Source of the DNA: a virus
Strand: one strand, 5' to 3'
Virus record (IMG/VR): IMGVR_UViG_3300007504_000734
Span: 1 to 62,081 of that record
Length of the DNA: 62,081 bases
Below the pieces are notes generated by a model that had not been told where the DNA came from, did no database searches, and saw nothing but the letters and a program-made list of their open reading frames with translations. A program made the translations under genes and the position numbers. Below, piece after piece: positions 32,299 to 39,849 of this stretch (within the stretch, counting starts at the first letter, position 1; each line of letters opens with the position of its first letter).

Positions 32299-32749
32299 AT
32301 TCTAAGTTTATCAATTGAAGTTTTGAAAGTAACGAACACGTTAAACCCACCAATGTAGTAGTTAATGCTGTACTCATACCAGCAGCCATGTCGCGAATGA
32401 CTTCTTTTGCCTGTCCGATGTTTGATAAATCTAGATCGTTAAACGAGCCACCAAGCATTATAATAAATCCAGTTACTGTTCCAATTAGTCCTAGTGATAC
32501 CATCGACTCGGCGAAGAACCAAGATACTTCTATAGATCTAAAGTTTAATGGTTTGCGTTTAGAAACTTTGTATGTTTGTAACCCTATATTGGCTGTTACG
32601 CCTGTAAACAATGCTATAATAAAGAAACTAATTTTTGTTTGGTCTAAATACCAAAGAGTACGCCACATATCAAAATAATATAATACTGCGGCACTACATG
32701 CTATTACGCAGGTCAATAACCACCACTTTAAGAAACTATTAGACTTCAT
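32279..32749 (-). CDS. MotA/TolQ/ExbB proton-channel family protein
   Basis: 156 aa from the ATG at 32749 (MKSNSFLKWW). Membrane helices are at about residues 7-27 and 41-61, plus the conserved channel pair MVSLGLIGTVTGFIIMLGG and MSTALTTTLVGLTCSLLSKL. The 'GLIGTVTG' and 'AL-TT-GL' blocks are diagnostic for TolQ/ExbB. Short for the family (about 230-260), mainly lacking the large cytoplasmic loop. CATAAATA sits 5 bases upstream. Confidence 0.85.
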   Translation of the reverse strand: MKSNSFLKWWLLTCVIACSAAVLYYFDMWRTLWYLDQTKISFFIIALFTGVTANIGLQTYKVSKRKPLNFRSIEVSWFFAESMVSLGLIGTVTGFIIMLGGSFNDLDLSNIGQAKEVIRDMAAGMSTALTTTLVGLTCSLLSKLQLINLEYDHRKA

Positions 32750-32754
32750 TAATA

Positions 32755-32784
32755 TATTTATGTAAAAGAATATTATTATAAATA
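32755..32784. promoter_or_regulatory. divergent pair of late-type elements
   Basis: Minus CATAAATA (32755-32762), 5 bases before the ExbB-like ATG; plus TATAAATA (32777-32784), 8 bases before the ATG at 32793. The whole divergent gap is 43 bases. Confidence 0.55.
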
Positions 32785-32792
32785 TTTGTACC

Positions 32793-33860
32793 ATGCACGA
32801 CAAAAAGTTCTTTTGTATAGAGCCTTTCGTAAGTCTTTCTATAGTTAAAGAAGATCATATTTTTCCTTGTTGTCTTAATGAAGGGCAAAAAAGCACTCAA
32901 AAAGATGACCTATGGAACGATCCTTATCTTGAAAATATACGAAAACAAATTCTAAACAACGAAGTTCCTGAAGAATGTCGCGCCTGTGTTGAACAAGAAA
33001 AGTTTGGTCGATATAGCAGACGATTACATTCTAATGATGTTTGGTTAGAACAACACGGCAATTTTGAAGATGCTCTTGAAAATGATGCTCCGTATAAGTT
33101 AGATTTTTGGACTGGAAACTTGTGTAATTTGGCTTGTAGTACTTGTACATATACAAATAGTTCATCATGGTTTACACTTCTTAAAAAAGCAGATAAAGCA
33201 GGAAAAACTGATTTACGTTATAAAGGAAACTATGTAAGTAATTTAGATTACTCTTATGAATTTAAAAAAGAAGATATTCCGAATATTGACTTTAAAAATA
33301 TGGAAAATATACACTTCAACGGCGGTGAACCCTTGCTAACAGATTCACACTTTAAAATTTTAAATTTAATTCCGCCAGAACAAAGAAAGGATGTTTATGT
33401 CATTTATAACACAAACGGTACCGTCAGAATAGATTTAGAAGATGAAAAATGGAGTATTTTCAAAGAATACAAAAGTGTCGATATGTGTTTTAGTATAGAT
33501 GGCATTGAAGAAACATTTAATTATGTTAGATGGCCTGCTAAATGGGAAGAAGTACAAAGCAACATTGATCTATGGGCTGAATATTGTTATGGAAAATATG
33601 ATGACTGCCACTTTGAAATGAGTGTAAACATGGTAAAAACTCCGCACAATTATACAACGTTTGATAATGCCGTTAAATATGTCACTGATCGTTGGTTTAC
33701 CAAACTTATTGCGATTCGAAACGCAAGCATTGATGAATATGTGTTTACTACTAATGATCATTCTTTTATGGATTGGTCAGACGCACAATTTGAAGAATAC
33801 ACAAAGACAGAAGAATTTTTCTTGCAAACAAAAAATTTAGAAACACTACGAAATCTTTGA
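32793..33860 (+). CDS. radical SAM protein with twitch-like N-terminal Cys domain, copy 2
   Basis: 355 aa. Radical SAM motif CX3CX2C in TGNLCNLACSTCTY; GGEP in IHFNGGEPLLT; N-terminal Cys set (FFCIEPF, IFPCCLNEG, ECRACVEQE) parallels the protein at 14345. NTNGTVRI and MCFSIDG match the SAM-barrel strands. The substrate is unknown. Its position between ExbB-like and Hsp20 genes gives no direct clue. Confidence 0.87.
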   Translation: MHDKKFFCIEPFVSLSIVKEDHIFPCCLNEGQKSTQKDDLWNDPYLENIRKQILNNEVPEECRACVEQEKFGRYSRRLHSNDVWLEQHGNFEDALENDAPYKLDFWTGNLCNLACSTCTYTNSSSWFTLLKKADKAGKTDLRYKGNYVSNLDYSYEFKKEDIPNIDFKNMENIHFNGGEPLLTDSHFKILNLIPPEQRKDVYVIYNTNGTVRIDLEDEKWSIFKEYKSVDMCFSIDGIEETFNYVRWPAKWEEVQSNIDLWAEYCYGKYDDCHFEMSVNMVKTPHNYTTFDNAVKYVTDRWFTKLIAIRNASIDEYVFTTNDHSFMDWSDAQFEEYTKTEEFFLQTKNLETLRNL

Positions 33861-33869
33861 TAAATATTA

Positions 33870-33898
33870 TTGACATATTAAAGCAAAGATGCTATAAT
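33870..33898 (+). promoter_or_regulatory. perfect-consensus sigma70 promoter of hsp20
   Basis: TTGACA (33870-33875), exactly 17 bases, TATAAT (33893-33898). A leader of about 60 bases follows with ribosome site AAGGAGG. Predicts strong early expression by host RNA polymerase. Confidence 0.92.
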
Positions 33899-33964
33899 AT
33901 GTAATATAAGTGCTCAATTGGGAGGCTTATAACTTTACTCGCTTAATATAAGGAGGAACTTAAA

Positions 33965-34399
33965 ATGACAGAGTATAGAATCACATCTGGGAATCTAATC
34001 CCAACACTTAACCGACACATGGTAGGCTTCGATCGTCTCTTTGGCGATATGGACAGATTGTTTACAAGGGGCCAAGCACCATCTTACCCACCTTACAACA
34101 TCGAAAAACTTAGCGATACAGAATATGTTATCACTATCGCTGTCGCTGGTTTTGATCAAGGTGATCTTTCAGTAACCGTTGACAACGGCGTTCTTAATGT
34201 CTCAGGACACAAAGAAGATTCAGATAAGCAAACATGGTTACACAAGGGCATCGCTACACGCGACTTCCAACGCTCTTGGAACCTTGCTGAATTTGTTAAG
34301 GTTGTCTCAGCAGAGTGTAAAAACGGTATGCTTGAAGTTCGTTTGGTTCAAGAAGTTCCTGAAACCGCTAAACCCAAGGAAATTGAGATTAAATTTTAA
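33965..34399 (+). CDS. small heat-shock protein Hsp20 (IbpA-like)
   Basis: 144 aa. An alpha-crystallin domain spans about residues 38-130: YPPYNIEKLSDTEYVITIAVAGF, DNGVLNVSGHKE and the FQRSWNLAEFV segment are typical of IbpA/HspA. The C-terminal I-x-I anchor is present (KEIEIKF). These holdases bind unfolding proteins; in myoviruses they may protect phage proteins or assembly. It has the strongest promoter seen in the window and its own terminator, so it is an independent unit. Confidence 0.95.
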   Translation: MTEYRITSGNLIPTLNRHMVGFDRLFGDMDRLFTRGQAPSYPPYNIEKLSDTEYVITIAVAGFDQGDLSVTVDNGVLNVSGHKEDSDKQTWLHKGIATRDFQRSWNLAEFVKVVSAECKNGMLEVRLVQEVPETAKPKEIEIKF

Positions 34400-34423
34400 T
34401 CTTTTTAGGGAGGAGATGGAAGT

Positions 34424-34445
34424 GGGGGCAGTTTGCCCCCATTTT
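34424..34445 (+). terminator. rho-independent terminator after hsp20
   Basis: GGGGGC-AGTTT-GCCCCC (34424-34440) followed by ATTTT. Lies 25 bases past the hsp20 stop and before the convergent bS21 gene. Confidence 0.85.
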
Positions 34446-34470
34446 CATAGCAAATTTTGTATCTTAGTCG

Positions 34471-34782
34471 TTAGTATAATCTATTTTTACTAGGTATTCT
34501 TTCTGCTTGCTCTTTAAGATGCCGCTTGCGGGCAACGTCTCTTGCTCTTTTTCTTTTAATACTTGGCTTTTCATAATGTTCGCGGGCTTTTAGTTCTTGC
34601 AATTTGCCGTCGTTGTCTATTTTCTTCTTAAGTTTACGTATTGCCTTTTCAACATTTCCGTCATTAACCCAAACTCTGAGTCCTGTAATTTTTACTGGAG
34701 CCCGTTTATCTTTTTGTTTGAATGGCGCTCTTCTATTATTATTCCATTTTGTATTTCTATTATTCCAAGTTTGTGCCATCAT
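34471..34782 (-). CDS. rpsU: ribosomal protein bS21 with basic N-terminal extension
   Basis: 103 aa. The core VWVNDGNVEKAIRKLKKKI, then LKAREHYEKPSIKRKRAR, is the bS21 pattern. bS21 sits by the 3' end of 16S rRNA and affects initiation. An Asn/Arg/Lys-rich extension of about 28 residues (TWNNRNTKWNNNRRAP) precedes it. Cellular bS21 is about 70 aa. A second ATG at 34779 is possible; GGAGGA lies directly in front of the pair. The start codon overlaps the upstream TGA. Confidence 0.95.
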   Translation of the reverse strand: MMAQTWNNRNTKWNNNRRAPFKQKDKRAPVKITGLRVWVNDGNVEKAIRKLKKKIDNDGKLQELKAREHYEKPSIKRKRARDVARKRHLKEQAERIPSKNRLY

Positions 34783-35168
34783 TCCTCCAAGTATTGTAGT
34801 GGCTCTATAATATTTTTTATTCTGTTTTTATTTAATAAACTATATGATTCTGCGATACTATCATCGCAAAAGTAATAGCAGTTATTTTTATTTAACATCC
34901 ATCCAAACACGTGAGCAATAATATGATTGTATCGTAAATCAATTATTATGATATCTGATTGTTGCGTAGTATTAAGCAACCAATCTATATTGTCATTCAT
35001 AACCGGATCATAGATACATAAACTAACATCTAAATCTACATGTTTTAGTGTATTTAAAATTTCTCTTTGATCTTCTAAACCACATGCCGCAATTAATATG
35101 TTTAATGCTGATCCGTAATATTTGTCAGGTGGAGTTATAAGTGTAATTGTGTTATTCGCCGAGGACAT
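34779..35168 (-). CDS. hypothetical protein, 129 aa
   Basis: Alpha/beta pattern with strands ITLITPPDK, VSLCIYDP and DIIIIDLRYN suggesting a flavodoxin- or receiver-like fold. It couples to bS21 by a 4-base overlap and to the upstream coiled-coil gene by 17 bases. No family recognised. Confidence 0.65.
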   Translation of the reverse strand: MSSANNTITLITPPDKYYGSALNILIAACGLEDQREILNTLKHVDLDVSLCIYDPVMNDNIDWLLNTTQQSDIIIIDLRYNHIIAHVFGWMLNKNNCYYFCDDSIAESYSLLNKNRIKNIIEPLQYLEE

Positions 35169-37092
35169 CTTTACGTTTTAAGGTTGTTTGTAAGTATTCT
35201 TGTTCTTCTTCTGTAAACTCTGTAACACTTACACCATTATTTACACGTGACATTAAGTCGTCGATCTGTTTTTGACTTAATTTCTTTTGTTTGTCAGACT
35301 TGTTTAATTCTTTCTTAAGTTTTTCTATTTCTTTTTCTAACTTTTTAACTTTTTTAGTATCTTCTTTATGTACCACAAATGGTTTGCCTTCTAACTGTTC
35401 CTTTTCTACTACTTTCTTTTCTACAATTTTCTCTACAATAACTTCAACAGGAACTTCTTTAATCACTTCCTTTTCAACTATTACCTCTACTGGCACTTCC
35501 TTCTCAACCAGTTTCTCAACCTCTACTATCTTTTCAACTTCAACAGGAACTTCCTTTTCTACTATCTTCTCAACCTCTACTATCTTTTCTACAACCTTCT
35601 CTACTTCAACAGGAACTTCCTTCTCAACTAGTTTCTCAACTTCTACAATTTTCTCTACAACTTTCTCTACTTCGACAGGAACTTCCTTTTCTACTATCTT
35701 CTCAACCTCTACTATTTTCTCTACGACTTTTGGCTGATCAGTCTTTTTTTTACTAGCAGGTGGTTCTGTAGGTGGTGTTGGTTTTCGTGGTTTATCTGTG
35801 CGGAATCTTATTAGTGTCATATTACCAGCAATAACTAACAATACTGCTAATGGATCAAATACAAATATAATAACAATAATAACCCATCTTACAGCATCTT
35901 CCAGTAAGTCAGTCGTAATATCATTGCCATATATTAAACCAGCAATGTACTTAATTGGGCCCACTTCTGCTTCTAATTCTCTTACTTGGCTTGCTAACAC
36001 AAAACGTTCTTCATTTAATGTGTCTATTTGTGTATAATAGTTTTCAATTTCTATCTCTAACTCTTTTACTTTGCCTTCTACTTCGTCTGCTTTAACGCCC
36101 ATTTGCTCTTGTAATGATTTAATTTCATTATTAGCGGCGGTAATTTCTGCTTGTGTTTGCTGTCTTAACTCATCAATCTTTTGCTGATGTGGTTTAACTT
36201 TATTAGTGTAGTCTGCTCTTAATGCTGTTATTTGTTTTTGAACATCATCTGATACATCAATCTCTTTTTGTCGCAGTTCATTAATTTCGTTTTCAATTTC
36301 TCTAATTTGTGCGGCAAGTTCATCTCTGCGTGGTTGCTGTTCTTTTCTTAATTCTCTACCTTTTTCAACCCAATCTGTAATATTACCCCACGCACTTTTT
36401 TCTACACCTTTGTCTGTATATGCTTTAACATCAGTGTCTAATTGTGCTATTGTTTGATTAACACGCTCGATGGCTTGTTGTTTTACTACAACATCTTCTT
36501 GAACACGAGATTGTGCTACTTTAATGCGTTCTTCTTCTACGTCAATATTGTTTTCTAACTGCTCACGTAATGACTGTATCTGTGCTTCTTCTTGTGCTAT
36601 TAAACTGCTGACTCTATTCCAAGCACCATCACGTATTTGCTCTTGCTGTTCTATTGCTCTTGCTATATTTGTATTGTGTTGTCCTGTATCATTACTTTCT
36701 AATCTAGTAATTTTTTCTTTAGTAACATTTACTCTGCCATTATAGCGAGCAATTTTTTCATCAATACGTTCTACTTGTGCTTGTGCTTGTCCTGCGCCAG
36801 TAGTTTGTTCTACGTGGGCCTTGGATAAAAAGCCAAAGATACCCATAGAGGTAATAAACATTAGCACAACAACCGCAAGAGTAAGATAATACTTTAAAAA
36901 TTTAGGTATGTTGAACCAAAACTGGTAGAGCCACGAGGCAGTTACTAACTTACCTACTTCAAGAACCGCCCCCATAATAGCAATGGGTACAGCCGCGGCG
37001 GCAAATATAGCCATTAATCCTATAATGCTATAATATGCGGCAACGGCACTGATAGACAGCGCCGTCAATAGTACAAATAATGCAAAACCCAT
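35152..37092 (-). CDS. large membrane coiled-coil protein with EK/VE repeats
   Basis: 646 aa. Three to four N-terminal membrane helices (residues about 1-90), a long coiled coil (about 95-370), another helix (WVIIVIIFVFDPLAVLLVIAG, near 390-410), then about 130 residues of repeats of the type VEKIVEVEKIVEKEVPVEV, and a final coiled coil. No enzymatic motif is seen. From memory, proteins with this layout occur in large marine myoviruses. May tether structures to the host membrane (inference). AATAAATA lies 8 bases before the ATG. Confidence 0.75.
   Translation of the reverse strand: MGFALFVLLTALSISAVAAYYSIIGLMAIFAAAAVPIAIMGAVLEVGKLVTASWLYQFWFNIPKFLKYYLTLAVVVLMFITSMGIFGFLSKAHVEQTTGAGQAQAQVERIDEKIARYNGRVNVTKEKITRLESNDTGQHNTNIARAIEQQEQIRDGAWNRVSSLIAQEEAQIQSLREQLENNIDVEEERIKVAQSRVQEDVVVKQQAIERVNQTIAQLDTDVKAYTDKGVEKSAWGNITDWVEKGRELRKEQQPRRDELAAQIREIENEINELRQKEIDVSDDVQKQITALRADYTNKVKPHQQKIDELRQQTQAEITAANNEIKSLQEQMGVKADEVEGKVKELEIEIENYYTQIDTLNEERFVLASQVRELEAEVGPIKYIAGLIYGNDITTDLLEDAVRWVIIVIIFVFDPLAVLLVIAGNMTLIRFRTDKPRKPTPPTEPPASKKKTDQPKVVEKIVEVEKIVEKEVPVEVEKVVEKIVEVEKLVEKEVPVEVEKVVEKIVEVEKIVEKEVPVEVEKIVEVEKLVEKEVPVEVIVEKEVIKEVPVEVIVEKIVEKKVVEKEQLEGKPFVVHKEDTKKVKKLEKEIEKLKKELNKSDKQKKLSQKQIDDLMSRVNNGVSVTEFTEEEQEYLQTTLKRKDVLGE
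35405..35730. repeat. degenerate tandem repeat coding for VEKIVEKEVPVEV-type units
   Basis: Several degenerate repeats (such as complements of GTAGAAGTTGAGAAA and GAAGTTCCTGTTGAA) within the coiled-coil gene. Codon-level differences between copies show protein-level selection rather than recent DNA duplication. Confidence 0.8.
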
Positions 37093-37153
37093 TGTACTAG
37101 TATTTATTGTTATATATAAACTTTATAACCACTAATTTTGCTGTAAATATGGG

Positions 37154-37174
37154 TAACCACACCGAGTGTGGTTA
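37154..37174. promoter_or_regulatory. 9-bp hairpin upstream of small secreted protein
   Basis: TAACCACAC-CGA-GTGTGGTTA, perfect 9-bp stem with a 3-base loop. Lies 19 bases before the ATG at 37193, just before GGAGG. Could be an operator, leader hairpin or terminator. Confidence 0.55.
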
Positions 37175-37192
37175 TATTATGGAGGTATTATA

Positions 37193-37408
37193 ATGATAAA
37201 GGCTCTTTTAAGCGCAGCTTTATTACTAGGTCTTTCTGGAATCGCATCTGCAGAAGGTCGTGATGTAGCTTGGGAGAATTTCCAAGGAACAGTCGGCACT
37301 CCTGGCCCTTGCGAAGTTCTAGTAAATGATAAAGGTAAACCATATGTTTGTTGGACTATCTTTCCAGGACCTGGTGCAGAAGGCTCCGGAGAAGATTACC
37401 GCAAGTAA
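37193..37408 (+). CDS. small secreted protein
   Basis: 71 aa. Start at 37193 chosen because GGAGG (37181-37185) precedes it. Signal peptide MIKALLSAALLLGLSGIASA, then a mature part of about 51 residues with two Cys (GPCEVLV, YVCWTIF) likely forming a disulphide. Own terminator downstream. It would be periplasmic; no family recognised. Confidence 0.75.
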   Translation: MIKALLSAALLLGLSGIASAEGRDVAWENFQGTVGTPGPCEVLVNDKGKPYVCWTIFPGPGAEGSGEDYRK

Positions 37409-37434
37409 ACATTAATTTATTTCTATTATAGGAG

Positions 37435-37487
37435 AAGGGCGTACGGAATGGTTTTGCTATTAGCAGGATTACCGGCGCCCTTTTTCA
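37435..37487 (+). terminator. rho-independent terminator
   Basis: AAGGGCG (37435-37441) pairs with CGCCCTT (37476-37482), with inner CGG/CCG pairing, followed by TTTTTC. Confidence 0.75.
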
Positions 37488-37492
37488 CTCCA

Positions 37493-38326
37493 TTAATTAT
37501 TATACATTTCCATAGCACGAATAAAACGTGTCATACCAATGCCACCGCCTACTCTTGGAAAGAAGTCCATTGCTAAAAAGTCTTCCAACTCTTTTTCAAC
37601 TCTTTCTCTACCAAACGTATCAAATAGTATATTAGCATAACCGCCGTCACTAATAGTATGGAACATATGTTTCATTTGTTCTTTATCTGTAGCACGTTCT
37701 GCTGATCCAATTGTTTCTTGTCCAGCAATAATAACATCAATCTTTGCCGCAGTTTCGCCATCGTCGTTTTGTTTCATGTTCCAAAATGGACTTGTGTAGT
37801 TTGGAAAGTTTTTAATCATTGCTACACGGCCATTAAAGTTTTGGCACATTTTTTCTTCATGCTCGTGTTCTAATTCTTTAACGCCGTAAATATCACACCA
37901 TTCTAAATAATCTTTAGCAACAATGTTTTCGCCATCGGACCATGTTAAGTAGTCCATAAGTTCGCGTTCCATCTTCTCTAAATCTAAAATAGTTCCTGGA
38001 AACTCAAACTCAAACATTGGAAATATTAGTTCATGTCTACCAGCTACCGGATTTGGCTCTTGCCTATAGGAGGTGGAAATACAAAAAAACCCCGGAACGT
38101 CGGGGCGTGTTAGTAATTCATGTTCGAGCCACATTTGGCCCGTTTGTGGCAGGGGCCATAGTTGCCCTGCGTAATTATAGGTCGCTATTGTTGTTGGATC
38201 TTCGCATGCCGCTAGTATGCTTAATCTATTTTGTGTGTGTACTTCTAAGAATCCTTTAGCCATAAAAAAAGACCTTAATAGGTCTGCGGCTTGTGTAAAG
38301 TGTTGTGGATTGATAAGTTGTGTCAT
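37493..38326 (-). CDS. class II aminoacyl-tRNA-synthetase-like catalytic domain
   Basis: 277 aa from the ATG at 38326, chosen for the GGAGAAAACA ribosome site; 38338 is an alternative. Motif 2 is STSYRQEPNP...HELIFPMFEFE, motif 3 is GGGIGMTRFIRAME. This is the class IIb (Asp/Asn/Lys) core, without the N-terminal anticodon-binding domain. Free-standing cores of this class include EpmA, which modifies EF-P, and AsnA, asparagine synthetase. The exact activity cannot be read from sequence. It could modify a translation protein or tRNA (inference). Confidence 0.8.
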   Translation of the reverse strand: MTQLINPQHFTQAADLLRSFFMAKGFLEVHTQNRLSILAACEDPTTIATYNYAGQLWPLPQTGQMWLEHELLTRPDVPGFFCISTSYRQEPNPVAGRHELIFPMFEFEFPGTILDLEKMERELMDYLTWSDGENIVAKDYLEWCDIYGVKELEHEHEEKMCQNFNGRVAMIKNFPNYTSPFWNMKQNDDGETAAKIDVIIAGQETIGSAERATDKEQMKHMFHTISDGGYANILFDTFGRERVEKELEDFLAMDFFPRVGGGIGMTRFIRAMEMYNN

Positions 38327-38374
38327 TGTTTTCTCCATTCAAAATTTTTTTAGGCCTGTTGCCTAAACTGTTTC

Positions 38375-38388
38375 TATTTATATAAATA
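38375..38388. promoter_or_regulatory. palindromic bidirectional late-promoter element
   Basis: CTATTTATATAAATAG (38374-38389) is a perfect 16-bp palindrome containing TATAAATA on both strands (minus 38375-38382, plus 38381-38388). It lies between the divergent genes starting at 38326 and 38422. Confidence 0.65.
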
Positions 38389-38421
38389 GTATAAAATAGA
38401 TACTATATATGGAGTAATAAT

Positions 38422-38682
38422 ATGGCAGCAAACGGAATTTCAACACTAGGAACAAGACAAGCAAGGCAAGATGCAAAACTTAATATTGCTGAAGCCAAGC
38501 GACAAGGTAAGGTTGTGGCAACTGATGGCACAATCACTGGCGCGGCTGATCCATCTAAACCATATTATAGAACTTTAAATACATTAGACAAGAATTTACT
38601 TCCTAATCCATATAACGGAAACAATGTCGCTCCGGATGATGGAGCAAGTGCGCCTTTAACTTCTGGTAGGCCCTGGACTTAA
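38422..38682 (+). CDS. small virion structural protein
   Basis: 86 aa. Starts MAANGISTLGTRQARQDAKL and ends LTSGRPWT. From memory, proteins with this N-terminus and the closing GRPW are found in virions of T4-like marine phages. Ala/Asn/Pro-rich with a flexible middle. Ribosome site GGAG 10 bases before the ATG. Overlaps the convergent gene by 4 bases. Confidence 0.65.
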   Translation: MAANGISTLGTRQARQDAKLNIAEAKRQGKVVATDGTITGAADPSKPYYRTLNTLDKNLLPNPYNGNNVAPDDGASAPLTSGRPWT

Positions 38683-39275
38683 TACTTGTCTCGGAAGTCT
38701 GAAGGATTATTTTTATCATAGTCATATGCGCGACTATGCTTTTCTAATTTACCAACAGTTTTACTAGCATAATCCTTGGCAATGCCAAGTTCTTTAACTC
38801 TATCTGCCACTGCTCTAGCAACGGCTACTTGGTCCGCTGTTGGTGGATTTGCTTTGGAGGATGATAAGAAGCCTGACAGTAGATTAGCAACATCATCATC
38901 AAATTGCCCTACTACGTCTCTTAAAATATGAAGTAATAACGCAGTAGCGCCGGCTTCTTTTGAAATTAATGCAGGACTTTTGCCTGGTTTTAGGTTTGTT
39001 GTTTTAATTCGACTAATCATATCACTAACATCACGGCCTGCTTTGGTCTGTTGTGTTTCATAATCAGGAATAGACATACCAGTTTGTTTAATAAATTTAT
39101 CATTTACTTCAGTGGCTTGGTTGTTTAACTCTTCGGCGTCTGCTACCTTGCCTTTTTCTTCAAGTTCGCCAGCTTTATCAATTAATTTATTAAATAATTT
39201 AACTTGTCGCTTAAGAATTGCCTGTTTTGCTTTTTCGGCTGCTTTGCTTTCTTGTAGTATGTCTGTAATTTTCAT
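38679..39275 (-). CDS. putative internal head protein with capsid-targeting-like N-terminus
   Basis: 198 aa. N-terminus MKITDILQE|SKAAEKAK matches the (L/I)-x-E leader shared in the window. The body is Lys/Ala/Glu-rich and helical with a second Ala-rich helix (AGATALLLHILRDVV). It forms a row with two further genes of the same kind. No enzymatic motif. Confidence 0.6.
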   Translation of the reverse strand: MKITDILQESKAAEKAKQAILKRQVKLFNKLIDKAGELEEKGKVADAEELNNQATEVNDKFIKQTGMSIPDYETQQTKAGRDVSDMISRIKTTNLKPGKSPALISKEAGATALLLHILRDVVGQFDDDVANLLSGFLSSSKANPPTADQVAVARAVADRVKELGIAKDYASKTVGKLEKHSRAYDYDKNNPSDFRDKY

Positions 39276-39276
39276 T

Positions 39277-39837
39277 TTACTTTCTAGCGTTTAACATCTC
39301 ATCACTCATATCACCTATTGTACCACTAGGCTTTTTCGTTTTCTTTGCAACAGATTTTGGTTGTCTTTGGTTAAACTTATCTTGGGCAGCTTTGCTTGTT
39401 GCAGTACCTGCTACGCTTGAAGTTGAAGCACGTGGTAGTACGCTTCTTGCTCTTTTTGGTGTGCTTGTTTTTGCTTTTGCACTACCAAATTCGCCGGCGG
39501 CGTCAGCAGTTTGTCCTGCTTTAACATTTTTGTTAACTATAGCTGATTTCTTTGCTTTTGCTACTGGTGTACCAGCAAACTCACCTGCATCCATTGGTGT
39601 TGGTGTTTTATCAGCGCCCGTTCCGCCAAATGCGTCTAAGCCAACATTTCTTTCTCTTTGGGCGGCAACATTTGTATCTCTTGCTAGTGAGCCTGCGGCA
39701 ATTTTACCAATTGTGCCTCCTACTTTTTCATCTTGTCCTTTATTTAATTCTGCTTTATTTTTCTGAACATATTGCTTCACTTTAGCAGTTGCGTCTGATG
39801 TGTTTTTTTTGCCAAATACGAATTCATCAATTCTCAT
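39277..39837 (-). CDS. putative internal head protein with shared TPMDAGEFAGTP cassette
   Basis: 186 aa, basic and low-complexity (Ala, Lys, Thr, Ser, Gly). N-terminus MRIDEFVFGKKN resembles the leader but lacks an obvious (L/I)-x-E. The segment TPMDAGEFAGTPVAKAKKSA recurs almost identically in the next gene (TPMDAGEFAGTPGAKTKKAP), implying an exchanged or duplicated cassette. Likely disordered and DNA-binding (inference). Confidence 0.6.
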   Translation of the reverse strand: MRIDEFVFGKKNTSDATAKVKQYVQKNKAELNKGQDEKVGGTIGKIAAGSLARDTNVAAQRERNVGLDAFGGTGADKTPTPMDAGEFAGTPVAKAKKSAIVNKNVKAGQTADAAGEFGSAKAKTSTPKRARSVLPRASTSSVAGTATSKAAQDKFNQRQPKSVAKKTKKPSGTIGDMSDEMLNARK

Positions 39838-39849
39838 AATAATTATTCC

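Noticed and set aside
31468-32749. Zorya defence system
   Set aside because: Only ZorA/ZorB-like stator proteins are present; there is no ZorC, ZorD helicase or ZorE nuclease, and the ExbD-like protein lacks a peptidoglycan-binding domain.
32750-32803. Longer N-terminus of the ExbB-like protein (start at 32803)
   Set aside because: It would overlap the divergent radical SAM start and both promoter elements; the ATG at 32749 has the normal 5-base spacing to CATAAATA.
35405-35730. Possible CRISPR array
   Set aside because: The repeats are degenerate, contiguous, in frame and have no unique spacers; they code for a protein repeat.
35291-35737. Plus-strand Ser/Thr-rich frame (FSTSFSTSTIFST repeats)
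   Set aside because: It is the antisense image of the EKIVEVEK coiled-coil repeats on the minus strand; the minus-strand protein has clear membrane helices and a coiled coil.
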